DNA of 64,000 nt from Termitidicoccus mucosus (lineage in GTDB: Bacteria; Verrucomicrobiota; Verrucomicrobiia; Opitutales; Opitutaceae), in assembly GCF_038725785.1 (NCBI RefSeq), contig NZ_CP109796.1, forward strand, positions 4,216,001 through 4,280,000, given 5' to 3'. The notes beneath the pieces are model-generated. The model was given only the letters and a program-made list of their open reading frames with translations, was not told the origin of the DNA and made no database searches. Numbering within the stretch: position 1 is the stretch's first letter; the number at the start of each line of letters is the position of its first letter. The position numbers and the translations under genes were made by a program. This document shows, one piece after another, positions 32,601-40,199 of this stretch.

Positions 32601-35274
32601 GATTGATGCTGTTGACGCCGCTGATGCTGGCCGCGCCCTCGTCAATGACGCGGTCGCTCTTCAGGTAGCCGCCGGTGTCGGCGTCCTTGAACAAACCCAG
32701 GCGCAGGATTGCGTCTCCGGTCAGGGTGAGGTTGTGCACGGTAAGCGTGCCCGCTTGCGCGCTGTCGAGACCGGCGTCGAGGATGCCGCCGGCGGCAACC
32801 TTGACCGAGCCGCCCGCGCCCGCCGTGCCCGAGCCGCCGAGGGTCGCGCCGGAGGCCACGGTAATATTTCCGCCAAGCACGGCGGTTTCCGCCAGCGTGA
32901 GCGCGCCTCCGGCCACCGCGACCGAACCGGAGAAGCCTGCGTTGCCGCCGGTGAGCAGCACGGAGCCCGCGCCGGTCTTGCGCAGAGCCGCGCCCGCCCC
33001 GCCCGAGGCGAGCGTGCCGCCGTGGACGAGGGCGGCGCCTTCGTCCACCAGCAACTCGGCGGTTTTTCCGGCGGCGATGGCGATTGTTTCCGCCAGCGTG
33101 CCGCTGGCGGAGGAAATTGCGCGCAACGTGCCTGAATCGGAAAACAGGATGCCACCCGTGCCGGACCCAAGCTGCGCCGCGCGGTCAAAGGCAATCACGC
33201 CGCCCGCGATTTCGATGCCGCCCGCGAAGGTGTTCGTCCCCGTGTTGGCGAAGACCAGCTCGCCCGCGCCGCTTTTTTTCAACTTGCCCGTGGGCGTAAA
33301 CGCCGCGGTGTCCACCGCGGCGGCATCGGCCTCGATGCCGCCCTCGCCCCGGAACACATAACGCGCCGTCCCCGACACCTCCATGCCCGAGACCACCACG
33401 CCGCCGGCCTCGATGGTGATGTCGCGGTTGGCGGGATTGGCGGCGTCGGCCTCGCCGTCGAAGACGACGCTGTCGGCGTTGAAAAAGCGATCCTCGACCA
33501 GCCCGCCGGCGGCGGCCCAGTTGCGCTGCGCGCCCGTGGGGCGGCGCGTCCATTCGCCGCCCTCCGCGCCGGTCCAGTGCATGACGAGGTTGTTGACGGC
33601 GGTGTTGGTGATGACGAGGGAACTGCCATCGAGGGAGAGCTTGGCGTCGCTGCGGGGGCTGTTGGCCGCGCCGGCGATGGTGAGGGAGAGGTTGGCGAGA
33701 CTGGCAATGCCCGAGCCCGACCACTCCATGAGCGTGAACGTGCCCGTGGCCAGCAGACCGACGTTGACGGTGGCGGGGCCGGTGAGGGCAAGGTTGCCGG
33801 TGACGCTGAGTTTGCTGGCCGAGCCGCCGGCGAAGAGGTCGTGGTTGAAGGTGACGCCGGTGCCGGCGGTGACGTTGCCGAGCACGGTGAGCGTCTCCGC
33901 GGCGGCGGCGGTGTCGTTGCCCGCGGCGAGGGTCGCGCCATCGGCGAGCGTCACGCTGGTGCGCCCGGCAAGGATGGCGCCGGCCTGGTTGCGGGTGACG
34001 AGCGTGCCGGAGCCGCCGAGGGTCGCGCCGCCGGCGACGGTGACGGAGCCGCCGAGCTGGGCGTTCTGGTTGCCGAGGAACAGAGAGCCGGCGCCGATGT
34101 TGACCTCGCCTTGGAAATAGGAGTTGTCGGCGTGCAGCACGAGCCTGCCCGCGCCGGTGCCGGCCAGGTCAAGTTTTCCGGTGGCGCCGCTGGCGTCGGA
34201 CGACGCGATGGAGTCCCACGAGGAGGGATTGCCGGCCTCGCCGATGGAGACGGTGACGTTGTCCGCAATTTCGAACCGGAGGCGGGTGCCCCCCGTGGCC
34301 GAGAAATAAAAGCCGCCCGCCTTGGCCGCGGGCGTGAAGGCGATGGTGCCGGATTGCGCCGCGGTGATTTCCGTCGCCGTGAGCACCGAGCCTTTCGCGA
34401 CATTGCCCGAATAGATAAAATCGCTGATGCCGGTCGTTCCGGTGAACCGGAGCGAGATCCCGTCAACATCGGCGGCGCCTGCGTTGGCCGTGTCATAGAT
34501 CGCGCCGCCGCCAACTCCGGCGAAATTGCCGCCAAATCCAACCGTGTCCCAAAACTCAACCGAATGATTGCCCTGCGTCGCGGCGGCGCCGCCCGCCCGC
34601 GCCGCCCAGTTGCCCGAAAAAACGCTCTCCCTGAGCACGCTTATCGGCGCGTTGCCGCTTATCGGCATGCCAAGCGCCCCGCCAAACCCGGAGCTCGTGG
34701 CCGTGCCGTCGGCGTAGTTGCCGGTAAATATTCCCGAGTTTACGGTGATGCTGCTGTAAGCCCTGAACACCCCGCCGTTGGGCGCGTGGTTTTTTTCAAA
34801 CAACACGCTGTCCAGCACCACCGCACCCGTGTTGGAGGCTGTCCGGATCGCGCCGCCGCCGGTGGCGTTGGAGGACGAGTTGCCGATGAAGGAGACGTTG
34901 GTGAAATACAATCTTACGCCGCCCCCCAGGTAAAACACCCCGCCCTGGCCGGAGGTCTGGTTGTTCAGGAACACCAAGCGCCCGGTCGAGCCTGTCGGCG
35001 CGATCGTGAACATCCTGCTGGTGGCGGGGGCGAAAACGCCGCCGTTGGCGGTCGAAACGGCGTTGGAGATGGTGACGGTGACGCCGTCGGCGATATTATA
35101 GGTGGTGTCCTGGGGCGCCTGGCGGATGGTGGCGTCATACATCATGTCCGCATCGAAGTTAAAGATGCCGCTGACCGGCGGCTGCTCCTGCGCCGGGGCG
35201 GACGGTGAGAGCGCCAAGGCGGCGAGGGCCGGCGCGCATGCGCGGAGAAAGATTGTGCGTTTTGCGTTCTTCAT
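29683..35274 (-). CDS. Giant autotransporter with Pmp-like repeats and two duplicated passenger modules
   Basis: A 1863-residue autotransporter. It has a signal peptide (MKNAKRTIFLRACAPALAAL and following), a beta-helical passenger, and a C-terminal barrel (about 1580-1863) ending in VVRVSW. Residues about 110-300 carry GGAI/GGVF tetrads with FIGN, FEKN, FTGN, FSGN and FGGN, the Chlamydia Pmp-type pair. A module of about 190 residues (WTGxxGxxW ... VVFDG ... YxFxGxGGI ... NTFAGGI) occurs at about 561-755 and 950-1130, and once in the autotransporter at 6839-11494. PATR-like KTGAG/KSGAG segments recur between modules. An A/T-rich promoter-like TATATAAAATC lies about 75 bp upstream. It is the last gene of the second glycan block. 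Confidence 0.93.
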   Translation of the reverse strand: MKNAKRTIFLRACAPALAALALSPSAPAQEQPPVSGIFNFDADMMYDATIRQAPQDTTYNIADGVTVTISNAVSTANGGVFAPATSRMFTIAPTGSTGRLVFLNNQTSGQGGVFYLGGGVRLYFTNVSFIGNSSSNATGGGAIRTASNTGAVVLDSVLFEKNHAPNGGVFRAYSSITVNSGIFTGNYADGTATSSGFGGALGMPISGNAPISVLRESVFSGNWAARAGGAAATQGNHSVEFWDTVGFGGNFAGVGGGAIYDTANAGAADVDGISLRFTGTTGISDFIYSGNVAKGSVLTATEITAAQSGTIAFTPAAKAGGFYFSATGGTRLRFEIADNVTVSIGEAGNPSSWDSIASSDASGATGKLDLAGTGAGRLVLHADNSYFQGEVNIGAGSLFLGNQNAQLGGSVTVAGGATLGGSGTLVTRNQAGAILAGRTSVTLADGATLAAGNDTAAAAETLTVLGNVTAGTGVTFNHDLFAGGSASKLSVTGNLALTGPATVNVGLLATGTFTLMEWSGSGIASLANLSLTIAGAANSPRSDAKLSLDGSSLVITNTAVNNLVMHWTGAEGGEWTRRPTGAQRNWAAAGGLVEDRFFNADSVVFDGEADAANPANRDITIEAGGVVVSGMEVSGTARYVFRGEGGIEADAAAVDTAAFTPTGKLKKSGAGELVFANTGTNTFAGGIEIAGGVIAFDRAAQLGSGTGGILFSDSGTLRAISSASGTLAETIAIAAGKTAELLVDEGAALVHGGTLASGGAGAALRKTGAGSVLLTGGNAGFSGSVAVAGGALTLAETAVLGGNITVASGATLGGSGTAGAGGSVKVAAGGILDAGLDSAQAGTLTVHNLTLTGDAILRLGLFKDADTGGYLKSDRVIDEGAASISGVNSINLASFASGTFNLGNLTGLAAPGAGRVTLSGMTLLPGGRLSAALTDAGGVLQLVTTADQSRVMTWTGNSGSTWSLAAASWTDGGAVNQFSYGDRVIFDGATDAGQPGSRSIFVDAEEVRVADMTVGGGADYTFTGGGIHADAGNVQPDAGGVAHITDATGRLVKTGSGTLTLANGANTFAGGVQIDGGVLAFSRGDQLTTSDSTGITFLGGGTLRAAADLALDDTVSVASGVTGAIDSAGHTLALGGALTGAADSTLAKTGDGAVVLGADTSGFSGTLAVRGGVLRAGAADVLTAAADATIVLDAGATLDLDGHDQTLARLQGAGTVELGTARLAMSIGDDTGFAGGFAGAGTVVKQGAGKWTLSGSSSHTGGIILEEGRLGLANNDALGSGTLAVAASSATLDIEADGLAVANDIAAGTNTLAIETNGRGVEFSGKISGDRLVIEGTGTLALSGNNTVDLEINNARTIARRAESIADAVDIRDGSVLEFQGVGSGQVRGSLRGDRVLFTSSTLSLNGANTLRTFVVGADSKITAAAVGALGGTAADVMVGEGGWLKIVYPGTLANNLDVDGGALVFAPTTNNGMSSVALSGTLNFMNGGEIRLDGIMPTGIYTAAVAYGGIPNLPAYDPHQGGMFMVADIVNGDTLVVTAYNKALEPGKDIVVGFDAMLAATRAVYTHISEEFIAPLLGKEEGPGGRALWFRAIGSFAEYGDDAGHLGYTAASYGGIVGYDWISERNIMAGIYAGYTAARLETTNNATTDMGLPHLGLYGAIRRGNVYATADFNLGSGSADTERREDHGNIVTGSYNMDHAGAKMEVGCMLPLFANGSLRPSVGLHYMSLDFRHYAETGKGAVRLDNMGARTVQAVFGCDASKEITTAWGLPGMVDLSAGWRQRVHTKITDAWATLVDYPNARLQIRGDEYDSSGVTAGVGLRMALSRRMLFALAYDFDYIPAGDHDNDTIRHTFNSVVRVSW

Positions 35275-35378
35275 AAAGTTACCCTTTCTGAGTTTTTAGA
35301 AACACGGCGTGCCGTCCGTTTTGCCGCCTGGGTTGCTGGTGATTTTATATACGTTTATGGCTGGATTCGGCACGGGCC

Positions 35379-38087
35379 TTATTCCGCGCCCTTTTCGCCA
35401 AAGGGAATCGCGTCAGTCCTGAAGGGCGGGGCGGGCAGGCCGTCCTGGTTGCGCAGGCTGGCCGCGCCGGCCAGACGCCATCCGTAGCGGACGAACGCGG
35501 GCGCTTTCACCGATGGGGAAGTCACGACGACCGAGGAGCCGTCCACCTCCGCGCTGGCGGGTTTGTATTTTCCATCGCTCCCGGCCAGCTCAAAGCCGCC
35601 GGGTTTGGGTGCGGCTGAAACCAGCCCGCCGGGGCAGTTGGCAAAATCGATGCGGAATCCGTTCGCGACCGGTTGCGCGCCGCGCGGCACCGGGCCGGCA
35701 TCCTGAACGCTTTGCTTATATGCGTTTTTCAACGCGAGCCGCGCCAGCCGGTTTGCCGCCGCCTGCTTGTTTTTCGGGCGGGGTGCTTCCGGATCGCCGA
35801 TGTCGATCGTGACTGCCTGGCCAGTGGCGGGAAGAAGCAGCGCCCTGGACTGCGCTTCGCGAAAATACGCCCATCGTTCCGTGTGCCTGGACTTCGTCTC
35901 GCCGTAGGTGCTGAGCTGCAACCAGTAGAATGGCAGATCATCCTGCGCGAAGGCTCGCCGCCAGCCCTTGATCAAGGAGGCAAAATACTGCGCGTATTCG
36001 TCTGGATTGCCGCTCATCGCATCAGTCTCGCCGGTGGCCAGAATCACCCCGGCCAATGCATAGGGCGCGAGCGGATGAATCATGCCGTTGTAGATGCCGC
36101 CTAGCGCGGTGTTCTGCCCCGGTCCGGACGGGCGGCGCGGGCGCGGTTTATCAAACGGCTTTCCATCGACGTTCGCCTTGGTCTGGGCGTCCTTCCACGC
36201 GTTCATATCAGCGGTGAATTTTTCCAGTGCCGCCGGATAGTCGCGGAGCGTCGCCTCCCAGCGCTTATGCAACGCGGCAAATGCCGGGCCGAGGCGCGGA
36301 TCGCTCGACTCCGCGCCCAGCCACGCCTCGACGGGGGCGTAGCTCCACGAGCAATTGATAATGCCAACGGGAACATCCAGTTGTTTATAAAGATCGCGCG
36401 CAAAAAAATATCCCAAGGCGCTGAATTCCCCGACAGTTTTTGGATTGGCGGACGTCCATTTGCCACCCGCCACCTCCTCCGCCGTTTCCTTCGACCTCCG
36501 CTCAATCCTGATTTCGCGGATTTCCGAGAAACTGGCCGTCGCGATCACGTCCGCCGCATTCTGCGCGTCGCGCACCGGCATCTCCATGTTGGACTGCCCG
36601 GCGGCCAGCCAGACCTCGCCGACCACCACGTCGTTCGCCACCAAGGTTTCCGTTTTTCCCGAGACGGCCAGCTCCACGCCCTGCTTGCTTGGCGCGAGCG
36701 CGGCCAGCGTCGCTTTCCAGCGTCCGCTGGCATCCGCGGTGGCGGAAACTTTCTGGCCCGCGAATGAAACGGTGACGTTTTCGCCCGCCGCCGCCCGCCC
36801 CCAAACCGGAACAGGCCTGCCGTGCTGGAGAACGGCGTGGTCGCGAAACAGCGGCGCAAACTCCAGGCCGGCCCGGATGCTGGCGGCGGGGGCCGTCATT
36901 CCCTTCTCCTTCAAAAACGCCAGGTCAAAGCACACCAGCGTGAGTTTTTCGGAATAGATTTCTTTCCCGTTTTCATACAGGAGCAGCACCTTGCCGTCGC
37001 GCGTCATCGCGAGGTCGGAATACCCAGAAAAGCCGGGCGTGATGAGGCAGGATTCGTCCCACGTGTCGCCGTCGTCATGACTCAGCCGCACGGTGAGGCG
37101 GGCGCGGGAGCTGAAAACGGTCCTGCCCTTTTCGGGGGTAATCTTGCCCTGGTCGAGATTGGAGAACACCACGCGCCTGTCCTCCTGCCCGAAGACTTCC
37201 GAGCACGCCAGCAGGCTGCCCTGGTTGACGGGGTCGGGCAGGCTTTCTTCAATTTTCGGCTCGCTCCAGGTGAGGCCGCCGTCGCTGCTCAGGCTGGTGG
37301 CACGGAAATAGCCGTCGTGCCAGCGCATGTTTATCATCAGCTTGCCGTCGGAACGCTCGATAACGGTGCTCTCGCTCAATTCGCCGATGGTGTGCGGCAC
37401 GATGCCGCCGGGCTTCCATGTTTGCCCGTGATCGTCGCTGTAGATAACGCCCGTCCGCCGCTTCACGCCGTCCTGCGGCGGCCCGGCGGGCTTTAATGGC
37501 ACAACCAGGCGTCCGGAGCGCATTTGCAGGCCGTGCCCCGGCCCGGTCAGCATGTGGACCCACTTGAAACCGATGCGCTTGCATTGCGCGTCCACCACGT
37601 CCGTAATCTCGCGCGGGGCCGTGAACGACAGGCCGTCGTCCGTGCTTTTCATATAAAACAGTTTTTTGCCGTCCTCGCACAGGAGCAGGTGCACATCGCC
37701 GGTCTGACGGTCCGCGATGGGCACGGGATTCCCGATGGTTATCCTGCCTTCATCGATTCCATGCACGCGCAGAATCGGCCCCCAAGTGCGCCCGCCGTCC
37801 GTGCTCCGGCGCAGCAGGATGTCAATCGCGCCGTTGTCGCTGGAGCTGTTTCGCCGTCCCTCGCAGAAGGCGAGGATGGAGCCCTTGGTCGTAACCACCA
37901 TGGCGGGAATCCGGTAAGTATGATACGCGCCCCTCCCGCCAATAAACAAATCCTGTCCCCAAAATGCGGGAGCGCCCGCGGGCTCGCCGCCCCGCGCCGG
38001 GACAACGGAAAACATACCGGCAAACGCGGACGCCAGCAGCAAGACCGCGTGATAATACGGAAACATAAATGATATGATTTTGTTCAT
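35379..38087 (-). CDS. Sialidase (GH33) fused to sialate O-acetylesterase
   Basis: A 902-residue bifunctional enzyme. It has a signal peptide, then a GH33 sialidase domain (about residues 45-385) with YRIP (arginine of the triad, THTYRIP-type) and Asp boxes STDGGRTW, STDDGLSF, SDDHGQTW, SSDGGLTW and SHDDGDTW. A second domain (about 410-895) of the SASA/SGNH type has WLAAGQSNMEMP with the presumed Ser nucleophile, NCSWSYAPVEAW and LGGIYNGMIHPLAPYALAGV. The pair would remove O-acetyl groups and cleave terminal sialic acid from host or other glycoproteins. The ATG at 38087, with AGGGAG upstream, is preferred over a GTG at 38096 that overlaps the GH27 stop. Downstream of GH27 by six bases. Confidence 0.93.
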   Translation of the reverse strand: MNKIISFMFPYYHAVLLLASAFAGMFSVVPARGGEPAGAPAFWGQDLFIGGRGAYHTYRIPAMVVTTKGSILAFCEGRRNSSSDNGAIDILLRRSTDGGRTWGPILRVHGIDEGRITIGNPVPIADRQTGDVHLLLCEDGKKLFYMKSTDDGLSFTAPREITDVVDAQCKRIGFKWVHMLTGPGHGLQMRSGRLVVPLKPAGPPQDGVKRRTGVIYSDDHGQTWKPGGIVPHTIGELSESTVIERSDGKLMINMRWHDGYFRATSLSSDGGLTWSEPKIEESLPDPVNQGSLLACSEVFGQEDRRVVFSNLDQGKITPEKGRTVFSSRARLTVRLSHDDGDTWDESCLITPGFSGYSDLAMTRDGKVLLLYENGKEIYSEKLTLVCFDLAFLKEKGMTAPAASIRAGLEFAPLFRDHAVLQHGRPVPVWGRAAAGENVTVSFAGQKVSATADASGRWKATLAALAPSKQGVELAVSGKTETLVANDVVVGEVWLAAGQSNMEMPVRDAQNAADVIATASFSEIREIRIERRSKETAEEVAGGKWTSANPKTVGEFSALGYFFARDLYKQLDVPVGIINCSWSYAPVEAWLGAESSDPRLGPAFAALHKRWEATLRDYPAALEKFTADMNAWKDAQTKANVDGKPFDKPRPRRPSGPGQNTALGGIYNGMIHPLAPYALAGVILATGETDAMSGNPDEYAQYFASLIKGWRRAFAQDDLPFYWLQLSTYGETKSRHTERWAYFREAQSRALLLPATGQAVTIDIGDPEAPRPKNKQAAANRLARLALKNAYKQSVQDAGPVPRGAQPVANGFRIDFANCPGGLVSAAPKPGGFELAGSDGKYKPASAEVDGSSVVVTSPSVKAPAFVRYGWRLAGAASLRNQDGLPAPPFRTDAIPFGEKGAE

Positions 38088-38092
38088 TGGGT

Positions 38093-40198
38093 TCACTCTC
38101 CCTGCTTGTTTTTATCCACTATTTTTTCAGCCCTGCGTATTTTGACCAAAAGCACCCCGTGCCGCGGGATTTCGGCGGAAAATTCGCCCTCGAACGAACC
38201 GAGATCCTGCTGCCTCCATAAATCGCGCACGACGCGCGCGCCGTGGATGCCAAGGTTATCCCAGCGCGCGGTCACTTTTGCGGGCAATTCCCCCCGGTTG
38301 AACAAACCGACGGCCACCGAGCCATCCGCCAGCGGTCGCGCCCACACTTCGAGATTGCGATCCCGGGCCACGCGCCGGGCCGCCCGGCCCAGAGGATCCT
38401 GATTCACGGCAATGACCTCATCATTGGTGAGCAGATTGAGCGTGAAATCGTCAAGCTTGGTGAGGTCGCATCCGATGAGCAGAGGCGCGGCCAGCAAACT
38501 CCAGAGCGACACATGCGTGTATTGTTCGTCCGGCGCAAGCCGTGAGGCGCGACGAGCCGCATGCCATCCCACGTGCCCGACGACAAGCATGTCGGGATCG
38601 TTCCAGCGCCCCGGCCCGGTGTATTGAGCCAGTTCGCTTTGCGAAAAACCAATGCCCGACATGCTCGACCATGTATCAATGATATCGCGAGTAGTGCGCC
38701 ACAGATTGGCACCCACATCCGCGCCCCATTCCCAGCTATCGCCAAGTCCATACTGGCACATGCTGAACACGATGTCGCGCGGCTGTTTCGCGAGCGCCTC
38801 GTGCATGACGATGAACGGCCTTTGCAGTTCCGTCTTTGATATGCGGTCGTATGGCGGTGTGAAAAAACGGTAGGAACACCAGTCGTATTTTAATAAATCG
38901 AATCCCCACTCCGCGAACCGCCGCGCGTCCTGCTCCTCGTGCCCGAAACTCCCGGTGCACCGGCCGCAGGTGAGGGGACCGGGCGAACTGTAAATGCCAA
39001 TTTTCAAGCCGAGCGAATGCACATGATCGACCAGCCCCTGCATGTCGGCAAAACGCGGATTCGCGTTGATGCGTCCCTCCCCGTCGCGCGCCGGACCCGC
39101 CAGCCGGGGCAGATCATCCGCGCCAGGAATTTTTAGCGGTGCATAGCCGCGCTCGATGGCGCGCTCCGCCAGTTTCTCCCAAAGCGCATCATCCGGCGGC
39201 GGCCGCGTCATCCAAAAATCATCTATATTGATATACGACCACCCGTGATTCCGGAGCCCGTGTTTGACAAACAGATCGGCCGTGGTCCGCACATCCTCCG
39301 CGGTCACATGGTCGGCAAAACAGTTCCAGCTGTTCCACCCCATCGGGGGTGTCAGCGCGAGCGTGTCACCAACCACAAAGGTGATTTCGCGGGTCGCCGT
39401 CCCGAGTGCGTTGCTTGCGCTGACGGACACGGGGTATTTGCCGGGCCGCGCGACTTTTCCCGAGAAACGCCCCGTCGCCGCGTCCAGCGCCAATCCCGAA
39501 GGCAGGTTTGTCGCGGAAAAGCGCATGGGCCCGTCCCCCGTTGACGCGACCTGAAAGAGCACGGGGCTGCCCGGGCGCACGCCGAAGACCGCCGCGCCAT
39601 TGATGCGCGGTTCCCGCGGCGTCGGCGGCGTAAGGATATAGGGTTTCTCACGCGGAGGGATCACCGCCTTGGGCGCCTCGCCTTCGTATGAAATCCGCGC
39701 GTCGGCCCAAGCCGTGTGCACATTGAAATAATCAGGCGACTGCACGGCCAGAACCAATGATTTGATTCCCTTAATATCCAAGTTTATCTCTTTTGCCGCC
39801 TCGCCGCGCTTGATTGGCGCGCCTTCATATAACATGCGGCCATCGCCCAGGATTTCATACCAGACCGGACCGGGATCGGGGGAGTCGTCGGTGAGCCCCG
39901 TCCATGCGGTAAAGCGGGTGGCGCGCCCATCCAGCTCGATTTGCAAACGCGAAATGCCATGCATGCCGAACCCGTCCGCGAATTTCCTGCCTCCAATCGA
40001 AATCGGGTTGCCGGAAACGGTCTTTCCCGGTTTCGGCGGCGGAGCGATGCGCGAGCGCACATGCACCACACAATCGAGGTCCAGCGCGGAAAGCGGCGTG
40101 CCTTCCGCCCCTTGGAGACCGATGGCGGGGAGGAACGCGGCGGCCACGATCGGGATACATTTTATATAATCATTCATGCCGGGGGGCCGTTGAGTCAT
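38093..40198 (-). CDS. Secreted GH27 alpha-galactosidase with NPCBM and Ig-like domains
   Basis: A 701-residue protein. It has a signal peptide, an NPCBM-type carbohydrate-binding domain (about residues 25-165, DGFGMHGISRLQIEL, TAWTGLTDD), a putative Ig/He_PIG domain (about 190-285) and the GH27 barrel starting at LALTPPMGWNSWNCF. The catalytic nucleophile is the Asp of LLKYDWCSY and the acid/base the Asp of RWNDPDML. It should release terminal alpha-galactose. The ATG at 40198 follows the TonB stop by one base (TAATATG) with an upstream AAGGG, so translation may be coupled; an ATG at 40177 is an alternative. The sialidase starts five bases after its stop. Confidence 0.92.
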   Translation of the reverse strand: MTQRPPGMNDYIKCIPIVAAAFLPAIGLQGAEGTPLSALDLDCVVHVRSRIAPPPKPGKTVSGNPISIGGRKFADGFGMHGISRLQIELDGRATRFTAWTGLTDDSPDPGPVWYEILGDGRMLYEGAPIKRGEAAKEINLDIKGIKSLVLAVQSPDYFNVHTAWADARISYEGEAPKAVIPPREKPYILTPPTPREPRINGAAVFGVRPGSPVLFQVASTGDGPMRFSATNLPSGLALDAATGRFSGKVARPGKYPVSVSASNALGTATREITFVVGDTLALTPPMGWNSWNCFADHVTAEDVRTTADLFVKHGLRNHGWSYINIDDFWMTRPPPDDALWEKLAERAIERGYAPLKIPGADDLPRLAGPARDGEGRINANPRFADMQGLVDHVHSLGLKIGIYSSPGPLTCGRCTGSFGHEEQDARRFAEWGFDLLKYDWCSYRFFTPPYDRISKTELQRPFIVMHEALAKQPRDIVFSMCQYGLGDSWEWGADVGANLWRTTRDIIDTWSSMSGIGFSQSELAQYTGPGRWNDPDMLVVGHVGWHAARRASRLAPDEQYTHVSLWSLLAAPLLIGCDLTKLDDFTLNLLTNDEVIAVNQDPLGRAARRVARDRNLEVWARPLADGSVAVGLFNRGELPAKVTARWDNLGIHGARVVRDLWRQQDLGSFEGEFSAEIPRHGVLLVKIRRAEKIVDKNKQGE

Positions 40199-40199
40199 A

